From NCBI GenBank assembly GCA_022844225.1, contig JALHMC010000002.1, positions 178,776 to 242,775 on the forward strand: 64,000 nt of DNA, read 5' to 3'. The notes under the pieces are model-generated. The model did not search any database. It saw only the letters and a list, made by a program, of their open reading frames with translations, and was not told the DNA's origin. Origin of the DNA: Hyphomicrobiaceae bacterium. Lineage in GTDB: Bacteria; Pseudomonadota; Alphaproteobacteria; Rhizobiales; Hyphomicrobiaceae. Shown here piece by piece: positions 29,920 to 38,494 of the stretch. Within the stretch, counting starts at the first letter, position 1. The number at the start of each line of letters is the position of its first letter. Made by a program: the position numbers and the translations under genes.

Positions 29920-31575
29920 TCAAGATGGTGCGAGTGCGAGCATGGTGGCCATAGCCGCTATTGCCACCGCGGCCACCCACAAGGCGACCCGGCCGGAGCG
30001 GCTGTGCCGCGCTTCCTCGGCTGCAAGGCGTGCAATCGAAGCGTCGTCGAGACGGACGCCGTTGCGGGCCATCTCGGCCATCGAACCCAGCAATCGCTCG
30101 GCGCCGGCGAGCAGAGTCGGCAGTTGGCTGGCGAGCTTACCGACCTCGCCCGCACCTTCGCGAGCCTCCTTCAGTGCGCCGGCGGCGCCGAGATTGGCCT
30201 CTATCCACTCGCGAGCGATCGGCTCGGCGGCAGTCCAGATGTTCAGCGTCGGGTCAAGGCTGCGGGCGACGCCCTCGACGACGACCATGGTTTTCTGAAG
30301 ATTGATGAGTTCGGGCCTAGTCTCCATGTCGAAGACTTCGGTGTAGGCAAAGAGCTGGCCGAGCAGGTCGGCCATCGAGATTTCCTCGGCGGTGCGTCCG
30401 TGGATCGGCTCGCCGATCGCCCGCAGGGCCTGTGCGAAGACCTCGACGGGGTGATGCGGCGGGACGTAACCCGCCCAGAAATGAACTTCTGCGGCGCGGC
30501 GATAATCGCGATTGATGAGCCCGTGCAGGATCTCCGCTAGAAAGCGGCGCTCCTTGGATCCAAGACGGCCCATGATACCGAAATCGACGGCGACGACATT
30601 GCCGGCCTTGTCGACCAGCAGGTTGCCCTGATGCATATCCGCGTGAAAAAAGCCATCGCGAATGGCGTGGCGCAGGAATGAGCGCAGCACTGTGAGCCCC
30701 AGTCCGCGCAGGTCATGGCCTTCGGCTTCGAGGCGGCTTTTGTCAGCAATCGGTATGCCGTCGATCCATTCGACGGTTAGAACACGCTGCGCCGTGCGGC
30801 GCCAATCCACTGAAGGAATGCGGAGATTGCCGCTTTCGAGCGCCCGGTCGGCGGCGATGTTCTCGGCCATTTCCGACATGGCGGCGGCCTCCAGCCGGAG
30901 GTCCATTTCGAGCTCGGTGGTGGCCTTGAGCGTGTCGACCACGGCGACGGGCTTTAGTCGGCGCGACGGACGGTGCACGCGCTCGATGAGGGAGGCCGCG
31001 AGATAGTAACTGTCGAGATCCCGTCGAAACCGGCGCTCAACGCCGGGGCGCAGGATCTTCACCGCGACTTCGCGTCGGGCGCCGTCCTTGTCGAGAACGA
31101 CGGCCTTGTGCACCTGGGCGATGGATGCTGCTGCGACCGGAGGACCCAGCTCGACGAAATGATTCTCGAGCCGGCCTCCCAGCGCCTCCTCGATGGCGCG
31201 GCGTGCCTCGGACATCGGGAATGGCGCCAACCGATCCTGCAAGTGACGCAGGTCACGAGCGAGGTCCGGGCCAATAACGTCCTCGCGGGTCGCAAGGAAC
31301 TGGCCAAGCTTGATGTAGGAGGGACCGAGGCGCGCGAAGGCCTCGGCGGTTCGTCGGTGGCGGGGCGTGGTGGCGCGTAGTGGCCAAGTCAATACCGTGA
31401 TCGGCAAAGTGAGCCACCGCGCGAGGCGGAGCGCGAGAGGAACCTTCATGCCCTTGGGCACGAAGCTCACGCCGTAGCGCGCCAGCGTCAAGCCGGCGCG
31501 CGCGAGTCGGAAAAGGTTTGCGATCACACTGGCCAACTTGGGGCTTCCGGCTGCTCGAGATGGGGCCGGGCGCAA
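29920..31575 (-). CDS. ubiB: UbiB/ABC1-family atypical kinase (ubiquinone biosynthesis)
   Basis: The protein (551 residues from TTG at 31575, or 535 from a GTG at 31527) belongs to the ABC1/ADCK/UbiB family, needed for ubiquinone synthesis in the inner membrane. Family marks are the KxGQ motif in SYIKLGQFLATRED near residue 90, the Ala-rich loop AAASIAQVHKA near 150, HADMHQGNLLVD near 305 and VDFGIMGRLG near 322. A C-terminal membrane segment (ALWVAAVAIAAMATMLALA) is present. The GTG start gives VIANLFRLARAGLTLARYG, like other family members, and is perhaps the better choice. The usual ubiE neighbour is absent. Confidence 0.88.
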   Translation of the reverse strand: MRPAPSRAAGSPKLASVIANLFRLARAGLTLARYGVSFVPKGMKVPLALRLARWLTLPITVLTWPLRATTPRHRRTAEAFARLGPSYIKLGQFLATREDVIGPDLARDLRHLQDRLAPFPMSEARRAIEEALGGRLENHFVELGPPVAAASIAQVHKAVVLDKDGARREVAVKILRPGVERRFRRDLDSYYLAASLIERVHRPSRRLKPVAVVDTLKATTELEMDLRLEAAAMSEMAENIAADRALESGNLRIPSVDWRRTAQRVLTVEWIDGIPIADKSRLEAEGHDLRGLGLTVLRSFLRHAIRDGFFHADMHQGNLLVDKAGNVVAVDFGIMGRLGSKERRFLAEILHGLINRDYRRAAEVHFWAGYVPPHHPVEVFAQALRAIGEPIHGRTAEEISMADLLGQLFAYTEVFDMETRPELINLQKTMVVVEGVARSLDPTLNIWTAAEPIAREWIEANLGAAGALKEAREGAGEVGKLASQLPTLLAGAERLLGSMAEMARNGVRLDDASIARLAAEEARHSRSGRVALWVAAVAIAAMATMLALAPS

Positions 31576-31759
31576 GATCCGGCGCGACTATTTAGCGGGC
31601 GCGGCTGGTATAGCAGGTGGAAGGACGATTCGATGGGTAAAGACGCGGGGCATGTCGCACGCTGCTTTGCCGCCGGCAGAAGACGAATCGCCGCAGAGGA
31701 ACCCTATCCCCCCGGTCGCGTTCGCCCATCATCACCCAATCAATGGAGGATGATACCAC

Positions 31760-32890
31760 ATGGCGAATCTCATGTTTTCAACCAAGCGCATCCTGCTCAG
31801 CACTGCAGGCGCTGTTGCGCTTTCGATCGGTTCTGTGGGCCTTGTGTCGGCTCAGACGACTCCAGCCCAGAAGCAGCCCACAGATCAGGCGCAACAAGCA
31901 CAGGGCCAGACGGGCCAACAGGGGCAGCAGCCGTTGACCCAGGCCGTGTCTTCCCTGGAGCAAGCCAGTCAGAGAATCGAAAGCGCACCGGCCAATCAGC
32001 TTCGTCAGACGGCGCAGCAGGCGATGGATCCGCTGCAAAAGCTCGAGCAGTCGATCCAGAGTGCGGGCGCCCAAGGCGGGACACAGGTCCAGGCGACCAT
32101 GGACAGCGTGAAGACTGCACGCGCGGCACTGCAAGAGCAGCGACCGGATAAGCAGCTCATCGTGCGGGCGCTCAACGACGTGATCGAAGGTGCACGCAGA
32201 GTCGAGCAGCAGATGGCTCAGGGCCAGGGTGGTAGCCAGGGCGCGACCTCCGGGCAGGCCTCAGCAGGTCAGGGCTCGGGCACCCAAATCGGCGTTCAAC
32301 AGAAGTCGGCTCAGGTCGACGTCCAGCAGAAGGCGCCGCAAGTGACCGTTCAGCAGCCGGCGCCTCAGGTTACAGTCCAGCAGCCGCGCCCCGAGGTAAC
32401 CGTGACGCAGCCGAAGCCGGAAGTGACTGTGCAGCAGGCCAAGCCCGAGGTCACGGTCAATCAGAGCGGCGAGCCGAAGGTGACGGTCCAGAGGCAGGGC
32501 GAGCCTCAGGTGAATGTGCAAGCCCAGGGGGACACAGCGACGAACCGCGAGACGACGCAGTCGACCACGAGCCCGGGCTCTACAAGGCAACCAGCCACGA
32601 CGGCTCAAACCACTACTGGACCGACCAATCAGATTGCCGGCATGGGACGCGGGCTCGTCGGCAAGGACGTTTATGGCTCGAACAATAGCAGCATCGGCGA
32701 CGTCGAGGACGTGGTTATGCAGAATTCGCAGGTCCAGTCGGTTCTCGTCGACGTCGGCGGGTTCCTCGGGATCGGGGCCCGGCGCGTCGCTATTCCGATC
32801 TCGTCACTGAGCATGCAGGGCGACCGACTGGTCACCTCGATGACAGAGGCGCAGGTTCGCAATCTTCCCGAGCATCGTGCTGCTCAGTAA
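31760..32890 (+). CDS. Secreted PRC-barrel protein with VTVQQ repeats
   Basis: The 376-residue protein has a signal peptide (LLSTAGAVALSIGSVGLVSAQ), a Gln-rich helical region to about residue 175, about eight imperfect nine-residue repeats of the type xPxVTVQQP (residues about 182-258), a Thr/Ser-rich linker and a C-terminal PRC-barrel domain (GLVGKDVYGSNNSSIGDVEDVVM, then VDVGGFLGIGARRVAIPISSL). PRC-barrel proteins of this type are periplasmic or envelope-associated in Rhizobiales. The repeats probably form an extended beta structure. Function unknown. Confidence 0.82.
   Translation: MANLMFSTKRILLSTAGAVALSIGSVGLVSAQTTPAQKQPTDQAQQAQGQTGQQGQQPLTQAVSSLEQASQRIESAPANQLRQTAQQAMDPLQKLEQSIQSAGAQGGTQVQATMDSVKTARAALQEQRPDKQLIVRALNDVIEGARRVEQQMAQGQGGSQGATSGQASAGQGSGTQIGVQQKSAQVDVQQKAPQVTVQQPAPQVTVQQPRPEVTVTQPKPEVTVQQAKPEVTVNQSGEPKVTVQRQGEPQVNVQAQGDTATNRETTQSTTSPGSTRQPATTAQTTTGPTNQIAGMGRGLVGKDVYGSNNSSIGDVEDVVMQNSQVQSVLVDVGGFLGIGARRVAIPISSLSMQGDRLVTSMTEAQVRNLPEHRAAQ
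32303..32531 (+). repeat. Degenerate tandem repeats of about 27 bases inside the PRC-barrel gene
   Basis: Eight units each encode a nine-to-ten-residue block such as APQVTVQQP, RPEVTVTQP and KPEVTVQQA. The DNA units differ at many third positions, so the array is old or under selection for protein sequence rather than freshly expanded. Confidence 0.8.
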
Positions 32891-32923
32891 CGCGCAACGC
32901 TGACTTGTCGAGTTGGCATTCAG

Positions 32924-32951
32924 GGCCCGGAGCATTGGAGTGCTCCGGGCC
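32924..32951. terminator. Bidirectional terminator between PRC-barrel and ligase genes
   Basis: The stem GGCCCGGAGCA / TGCTCCGGGCC has 11 perfect pairs and a six-base loop (TTGGAG). It lies between two convergent stop codons (32890 and 32955). The T-tracts are short, so this is a GC-stem type of terminator. Confidence 0.75.
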
Positions 32952-32954
32952 TTG

Positions 32955-34490
32955 TCACGCGTCGCGCAGCCTGAACCGCTGAATTTTGCCGGTCGCCGTC
33001 TTCGGAAGTGCATCGGCAAAGTCGATCCAGCGGGGGTATTTCCAGGGCCCAGCCTTGCCTTTGACGTGGTCCTGAAGTGCCGGAACGAGCCCGTCCGGGG
33101 AGACGCCAGGCTTCAGGACCACAACAGCTCGAGGTTTCAGCAAGCCGTCCCCGTCGTGCTTTGGAACAACGGCGGCCTCCAAGACGGCGGGGTGGGCAAC
33201 CAACGCGCTTTCCACTTCGAACGGCGACACCCAGATGCCGGAGACCTTGAACATGTCATCGGTGCGGCCCTGGTAGGTGTAGTAACCATCGGCATCGCAG
33301 ACGTACTTGTCGCCTGTGCGAAGCCATTCTCCTTCGAAGGTTCGGCGGGTTTTTTCGCGCTGGTTCCAGTAGCCTTCCGCGGCCGAAGGTCCGGCGACAA
33401 TCATCTCGCCGACCTCGCCCGGTGCGACCTCGCCGCCCTCGTCGTCGACGAGGCGCACTCGGTAGCCCTGCACAGGTTTTCCGGTGCTGCCGTACTTGAT
33501 GTCACCCATTCGGTTCGAGACGTAGATGTGCAGCATCTCCGTCGACCCCACACCATCGAGAATGTCGACGCCGAAGCGGCGCTTCCAGGCTTCCCCTACC
33601 TCGGCAGGCAGGGCCTCTCCAGCTGAGACACACACCCTGAGCCGCGAAGACGACAGATCAGGCCCCGCGCCGGGATGAGCCAACATGGCTGCGAAGAGCG
33701 TCGGAACGCCGTAGAAAATGGTCGGCTGATGGACCTTCAAGGTGCGAAACACGCTTTCCGGCGTCGGGCGATCAGCGAGCAGGATGGTCGATGCGCCGAC
33801 CGAGAGTGGGAAGCTCATGGCGTTGCCGAGGCCATAGGCGAAGAACAGCTTCGCTGCCGAGTAGCACACATCATCTTCGCGAATGCCGAGGACGCCTTGA
33901 CCATAGAGCTGGGCCGTCGCCATCAGGCTGGTGTGCACATGGCGGACGCCCTTGGGCATGCCCGTCGAGCCCGACGAGTAGAGCCAGAACGCGGTCTCGT
34001 CCGGGGATGTATCCGCGGCGGTGTACTCGGGACTCTGGCGATCCAGTTCCGCTGATAATTCGAGCGTGGTCGACGGTGCGGTGGCGCCTGCCACAAAGAC
34101 ATGGGTGAGAAATGGGAGCCGGTCCAGCAATGGCTCAATCACGGGCAGAAGAGGCGCCGAGACGATCAACGCCTTGGCGCGACTGTCAGCCAGGATGTAG
34201 GCATACTGCTCGGTGGTCAGGAGTGTATTCAGCGCAACTGGCACTACACCGGCCTTGATGGCACCCCAGAAGGCGACGGGGAATGCCCGGGTATCGTGCA
34301 GCAACAATGCAATGCGGGTTTCGCGGCCTATGCCGTAGGCGCCCAGCAGATTGGCCATACGGTTGCAGCTCTCGGCCAGCTCGCCGAACGTCAGTGTGCC
34401 GGCGGCATCGATAAACGCGGGCTTGGCGGCGCGCCCCGCGGCGAGATGACGATCGATCATGTCGGTTGCCGCGTTGTAGATCGTGCTCAT
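32955..34490 (-). CDS. Benzoate-CoA ligase-family acyl-CoA synthetase
   Basis: The 511-residue adenylate-forming enzyme activates an aromatic or related acid with ATP and CoA. It has the P-loop-like YSSGSTGMPKGV near residue 165, the GVGSTEMLHI region near 305, the hinge GRTDDMFKVSGIWVSPFEVE near 415 and the catalytic Lys in KTATGKIQRF at the C-terminus. The pattern fits the benzoate/4-hydroxybenzoate-CoA ligase family better than fatty acyl-CoA synthetases. The ATG at 34490 follows GGGAGGA. It lies 82 bases after truA on the same strand; no other aromatic degradation gene is nearby. Confidence 0.84.
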   Translation of the reverse strand: MSTIYNAATDMIDRHLAAGRAAKPAFIDAAGTLTFGELAESCNRMANLLGAYGIGRETRIALLLHDTRAFPVAFWGAIKAGVVPVALNTLLTTEQYAYILADSRAKALIVSAPLLPVIEPLLDRLPFLTHVFVAGATAPSTTLELSAELDRQSPEYTAADTSPDETAFWLYSSGSTGMPKGVRHVHTSLMATAQLYGQGVLGIREDDVCYSAAKLFFAYGLGNAMSFPLSVGASTILLADRPTPESVFRTLKVHQPTIFYGVPTLFAAMLAHPGAGPDLSSSRLRVCVSAGEALPAEVGEAWKRRFGVDILDGVGSTEMLHIYVSNRMGDIKYGSTGKPVQGYRVRLVDDEGGEVAPGEVGEMIVAGPSAAEGYWNQREKTRRTFEGEWLRTGDKYVCDADGYYTYQGRTDDMFKVSGIWVSPFEVESALVAHPAVLEAAVVPKHDGDGLLKPRAVVVLKPGVSPDGLVPALQDHVKGKAGPWKYPRWIDFADALPKTATGKIQRFRLRDA

Positions 34491-34572
34491 CGGCTTCGTC
34501 CTCCCAGCCGTGGCGACTCTTCGGACGCTTCCGGCAACTGGCTCGCCCGCTTCGACCCCGTGGCAGGCGCCA

Positions 34573-35319
34573 TCATAATGCGCCGTAAACCACATCCATC
34601 AAGTAGAGGCCCCTCGAAGGCGCCAATGCCCCACAGCGCGACCTGTCGCGGGCGTCCAGCGCGGCCTTCATGTCAGTGGGAGTCCACCGTCCCTCGCCAA
34701 CGTGTTTCAGGCTACCGGCGAGCGAGCGCACCTGATGGTGGAGGAACGAGCGTGCGGCGGCCTCTATGCGGATCTCCTCGCCGGCGACCGAGACATCGAG
34801 ACGGTCGAGCGTCTTTACCGGTGAAGCCGCCTGGCAAGCGGCAGCGCGGAAGGTGGTGAAATCGTGGCGGCCGATCACGAGTGCCGCGGCCTCAGCCATG
34901 GCTTTCGGGTCGAGCGGTCGCGGCACCCACCAAACGCGATTGCGATCGAGAGCCGGGGGCGCCTTACGGGCGAGGATACGGTAGAGATAGCCTCGCCCCG
35001 TCGCCGAGAAGCGCGCGTCGAAATCAGGTGCGGCGACGGCGGCGTCGAGGACCACGATCGGGTCGGGCTTAAGGTGAAAATTGAGGGCCTCGCGGACCTT
35101 GAACGGCTCCCAGGCCCGCGTGAGGTCGAAGTGCGCCACCTGGCCTCTGGCATGAACGCCCGCGTCGGTGCGGCCTGCGCCGCGCACGCTCACGGTTTCA
35201 CCCGTTAAGCGGAACAACGCCTCGGTCAGGCGGCCCTGGATGGAGCGCCCTTCGGCCTGGATCTGCCAGCCCACGAACGGCGTGCCGTCATACTCGATGG
35301 TAATGCGATAGCGCGGCAT
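34573..35319 (-). CDS. truA: tRNA pseudouridine(38-40) synthase
   Basis: The 248-residue enzyme makes pseudouridine at positions 38-40 of tRNA anticodon stems. The catalytic Asp is in [14 protein letters not shown] near residue 51, and the N-terminus [18 protein letters not shown] is typical. The C-terminal [18 protein letters not shown] is the second conserved segment. It stands before the ligase gene; the common fmt/def neighbours are absent. Confidence 0.95.
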   Translation of the reverse strand: MPRYRITIEYDGTPFVGWQIQAEGRSIQGRLTEALFRLTGETVSVRGAGRTDAGVHARGQVAHFDLTRAWEPFKVREALNFHLKPDPIVVLDAAVAAPDFDARFSATGRGYLYRILARKAPPALDRNRVWWVPRPLDPKAMAEAAALVIGRHDFTTFRAAACQAASPVKTLDRLDVSVAGEEIRIEAAARSFLHHQVRSLAGSLKHVGEGRWTPTDMKAALDARDRSRCGALAPSRGLYLMDVVYGAL

Positions 35320-35405
35320 GCAGACGGCACAGCCTCAATACGGGGAGAGTCGGCCCGGTCTCGGCCGCCTCACCGGAATAAGGGCGCGCCTCGCGGACCG
35401 CAACC

Positions 35406-35822
35406 TCAGTGACGTCCCCCGCCGTGGCCGCCGCCATGCCCCCGGGCACCCCTGTGTCGGAAAATACCCGAGCGGTGATGATCGCCACCACGGTGGGCCT
35501 TGCGGCCGTAGTAGGGGATGCCTCCGTAGCCACCGGCCGACGCATAGGAACTCGCCACGGGGCCCGCGTCACCATGATGGTAATGGTGGGAGACGGAGCG
35601 TTTCTCCTCGAAGCCGAGGCTCAGCGGCGTGGCGCCGCCAGGATTGATGATCACGCGCTGATGTGGCGGCAATGGCCGGAAGACGCGAACGCCCTCTTCG
35701 AGGGTGACGGTCGCTCCGTAGAACGGGCGCGTCTCGATGCGCGTCGTCGACGGCTGCTGGGCGAGGGCGGCGGCGGGGGCCAGAATAGCGGCGACTAGGG
35801 CGAGGGCAAACGCGTTGCGCAT
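35406..35822 (-). CDS. Small secreted His/Gly-rich protein
   Basis: The 138-residue product has a signal peptide (ALALVAAILAPAAALAQ), a central domain with VTLEEGVRVFRPLPPHQRVIINPG and a C-terminal tail rich in His, Gly and Arg (SHHYHHGD and later GHGGGHGGG). The tail may bind metal ions. I do not recognise the family. It is a single gene on the minus strand between the cyclic-nucleotide/rhodanese gene and truA. Confidence 0.6.
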   Translation of the reverse strand: MRNAFALALVAAILAPAAALAQQPSTTRIETRPFYGATVTLEEGVRVFRPLPPHQRVIINPGGATPLSLGFEEKRSVSHHYHHGDAGPVASSYASAGGYGGIPYYGRKAHRGGDHHRSGIFRHRGARGHGGGHGGGRH

Positions 35823-35939
35823 GACTGAGAACGCTCCGGAAAGGACAACTCACCCAATCTTATACGGTTTCTTAGCCAACACCAATAATAAGCTGAAACC
35901 AATTATTAATATTCCAACCTCATCTATGCCCGACAAGTC

Positions 35940-36974
35940 TCACGTGCCCAGCGGATGGCCTTCGATCTCGTAGGGCCAAGCCGCGATGCCGCCATCCAGC
36001 GCGTGAGCCCGAAGCCCGAGCTGGCGCATGAGAAAAGCGGCTGCGAGGGCCCGGCGGCCCGTACGGCAATACACGACGTAGGTGCGCGAGCGATCGAGAC
36101 CACGGACGCGCTCGCGGAGCTGATCGAGTGGCATCAGGCGCGAGCGCGGGAGGCGCCACAGCTCCCATTCTTCCTCGCCGCGGCAATCGATCACCTCGGC
36201 GGTGCCGCCCTCGATCAAGCGGCGGGCGGCGGACGGCTCTATCACATCGACGAGTTCGGCCTTCAGGAGACGATCGAAATCGCCTTTCGCGAGGCGAAGA
36301 AGGCGGCCATCTGTCACCATGCGGACGGTGGCGTTGCGAGCGAGGTCCTGGAGCAATGCCTCCTCGCCGAAGGAGCCGCCGGTGCCGAGCCGCGCAACGG
36401 GTGATCCGCGGCGCACAACCTCGGCCTGACCGCTCTCTACGACATAGAAGTAATCGCCGGGCTGGCCCTCCAGCACCACGTCGTCGCCAGCAGCGACCGT
36501 CCAGGCCTCCATGGCTTCGGCGCAGCAGACGATCTGATCGAAGCTCAGCTGCTTGAAGGCGGCGGAGCGCATCAGGGCTGCGGTGCGCTCGCGGACGACG
36601 TCGTCGAGCGCTGCGAGGCTCTTTGCTTGCTGCGTCGCCGAGATCAATCGGTCGAGGCGGGCACCGTCGATGACAAGGTAGGTCGAGAAGCGTGTGAGCC
36701 GCAGCACCGCACCCGCAGGGATCGTGTAAAGAATGGCCGGCTCGGGTGCCGTTTCATTGACCGACAGAATGGCGAGGTGCTCGCCGCCGCCGTCCTTGGC
36801 GACCATATGCAGGCCGCCTTCCAGCAGCACCACAAGATCGCCAGGTCGCGCGTCCACCACCTCGGCCAATTCGCCGTTACGCACGCCCGGGTCTGAAATC
36901 AGATCCGCCAAGCCGTCCTCGGGCAAGTTGGCGAAGAGGCGTGTCCGGCGCAGCTTGCTGGTGACGGGTTCCAT
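35940..36974 (-). CDS. Cyclic-nucleotide-binding domain protein fused to rhodanese
   Basis: The 344-residue protein has two cyclic-nucleotide-binding-like regions (about residues 5-105, degenerate, and 125-240) and a C-terminal rhodanese domain (about 250-340). The second region keeps the family pattern GQPGDYFYVVESGQAEVV and GSFGEEALLQDLARNATVRM; the Arg expected to bind the phosphate is in that last segment. The rhodanese loop CRTGRRA keeps the catalytic Cys. Such fusions may link a nucleotide signal to sulfur transfer. The ATG at 36974 has GGGGAG upstream; a TTG at 36998 is the alternative. Function not established. Confidence 0.82.
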   Translation of the reverse strand: MEPVTSKLRRTRLFANLPEDGLADLISDPGVRNGELAEVVDARPGDLVVLLEGGLHMVAKDGGGEHLAILSVNETAPEPAILYTIPAGAVLRLTRFSTYLVIDGARLDRLISATQQAKSLAALDDVVRERTAALMRSAAFKQLSFDQIVCCAEAMEAWTVAAGDDVVLEGQPGDYFYVVESGQAEVVRRGSPVARLGTGGSFGEEALLQDLARNATVRMVTDGRLLRLAKGDFDRLLKAELVDVIEPSAARRLIEGGTAEVIDCRGEEEWELWRLPRSRLMPLDQLRERVRGLDRSRTYVVYCRTGRRALAAAFLMRQLGLRAHALDGGIAAWPYEIEGHPLGT

Positions 36975-37034
36975 CTGGCTCGGCTCCCCTGAGATCAAGT
37001 GGTCACGGTGAGCTGCGCATTCAGGCCAAAGCGG

Positions 37035-37286
37035 TTAGGCGTGCGCGCCCTCGATGCAGCACTTCTTGTATTTCTTGCCGCTGCCGCACGGGCACGCGTC
37101 GTTGCGGCCGACCTTGGGCGCGGCGCGCTGGTACGTGACGGCCGGCGCATGATGATGGTGGCCGTGATTGCAATTCGGCCCATGCACATGGCCGTGGTGA
37201 TCGTGGTCGTGGTCGTGATCGCAGTCGGGGCCATGGACATGCGGCGCCTCGGCAGCCGGCTTCCGCGTCGTCTCGGTATCGCTCAT
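37035..37286 (-). CDS. Small SEC-C motif protein with His-rich N-terminus
   Basis: The 83-residue protein has an N-terminal metal-binding-like stretch (residues about 16-45, with [18 protein letters not shown]) and a C-terminal SEC-C zinc motif [17 protein letters not shown] motifs bind zinc and mediate contacts with SecB or ribosomes in SecA. The ATG at 37286 follows AAAGGAGAA. Its SEC-C end is nearly identical to that of the neighbouring DUF1186 protein, which suggests local duplication. Role unknown; metal or chaperone function is a guess. Confidence 0.72.
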   Translation of the reverse strand: MSDTETTRKPAAEAPHVHGPDCDHDHDHDHHGHVHGPNCNHGHHHHAPAVTYQRAAPKVGRNDACPCGSGKKYKKCCIEGAHA

Positions 37287-37366
37287 AGGGTTCTCCTTTT
37301 GAGGCCTTGATAGCATGTAGGCCGCGCTGCGCGCACCCCCGCGGGCAGCGGCGCGGTGCGCCGTCC

Positions 37367-38347
37367 TCAGATCGTTTCCTGCTCGAGGCAGCACTTCTTG
37401 TACTTCTTGCCACTGCCGCACGGACAAGGCTCGTTGCGGCCGATCTTGCGGCCATCGCGGACGAAGGGCTCGGCGGCATGCCGATCTCCGTCATCGCCAT
37501 CGGGATCCAGATCGAGTTCGCTCGGGTCGCTGGCCGTAAACCATGCCCATTCGCTGAGATAGTCGATCAGGCCATCGAACCGCTCGGCTCGCGTCAGTTC
37601 CTCGTTCAAATCCGCGTAGTCGGCGCGAGCAATATCCTCGATATCGTCCCTCGAGACATGCTGTCGGTCGACGACACCTTTGGACAACCAGCGATCGATC
37701 AAGAGGAGAAACCGGTCGTCCTGGAAATAGGCGAGGGCGAGAACGAACAAGGTTCGAAACGCGTTGTCCGATTCGCCCTCGAGTCGTGGGGCCAAAGCCT
37801 CGCAGTAAGCGGCGACCTCCGATTGAGGCAGCTTGCCGAGACGGGCCATGGCCTGCAGGCTTTGTAGACAGGCGCAGCGGACATAGGGATCGGCTTCGGC
37901 GTTCTCGATCAATGCCTTGAGAGGGCCGAGATCGCTACCATCGTAGACGCGGGCCAGGATGGCGTGCACGTCCTCGGTGACGATGTCGTCGATCTGGTCG
38001 AACGCCGCCTCGGAATCGGCTGAGAGGTAGGCAACCAGCGGTGCAAAGGCGCGCGGCTCCTCCCAGAGGCCAAGGAGATAAAGCGCGAACGTATGCAGGA
38101 AGTAGGCATGCCTGTCGTCACGGGCCGCCAGCATCCTGACTTCGATCTGCCCGGCATCGAGTGCCAACTCGGCCAGCAAGCGGTCCTTGAACTCGTCAGC
38201 GCGCGCAATGACGATCGCCAACGGGATGGCAGGCCGCACACCGATCTCGCGATAGGAAAGATCCGCAATGACCTCGTCGGCGGGCTTCGAGCCTGCCTCG
38301 CCAAGTAACTCGAGCAGCTGTTGGCGGCCAAGCTCTGCCTTGTCCAT
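37367..38347 (-). CDS. DUF1186 protein with C-terminal SEC-C zinc motif
   Basis: The 326-residue protein is all-helical and HEAT-repeat-like (for example [43 protein letters not shown]), which is the DUF1186 pattern, and ends with the SEC-C motif [13 protein letters not shown]. No signal peptide is present. It is divergent from guaA and upstream of the small SEC-C gene. The molecular role is not established. Confidence 0.8.
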   Translation of the reverse strand: MDKAELGRQQLLELLGEAGSKPADEVIADLSYREIGVRPAIPLAIVIARADEFKDRLLAELALDAGQIEVRMLAARDDRHAYFLHTFALYLLGLWEEPRAFAPLVAYLSADSEAAFDQIDDIVTEDVHAILARVYDGSDLGPLKALIENAEADPYVRCACLQSLQAMARLGKLPQSEVAAYCEALAPRLEGESDNAFRTLFVLALAYFQDDRFLLLIDRWLSKGVVDRQHVSRDDIEDIARADYADLNEELTRAERFDGLIDYLSEWAWFTASDPSELDLDPDGDDGDRHAAEPFVRDGRKIGRNEPCPCGSGKKYKKCCLEQETI

Positions 38348-38494
38348 AGTGCGGCTCCCGGTCGAATTCTGGTTCAGATTCAGCCAGCTGGCGCTGGTAC
38401 GCCCGGGCCAGCTAGTCGGCTGCAGTCAACAGCGGCCGCGGCCCCTTCTATCCCGTCGCATTGCCTCCGCGCGACGGCTGAATTAACAAACGCC

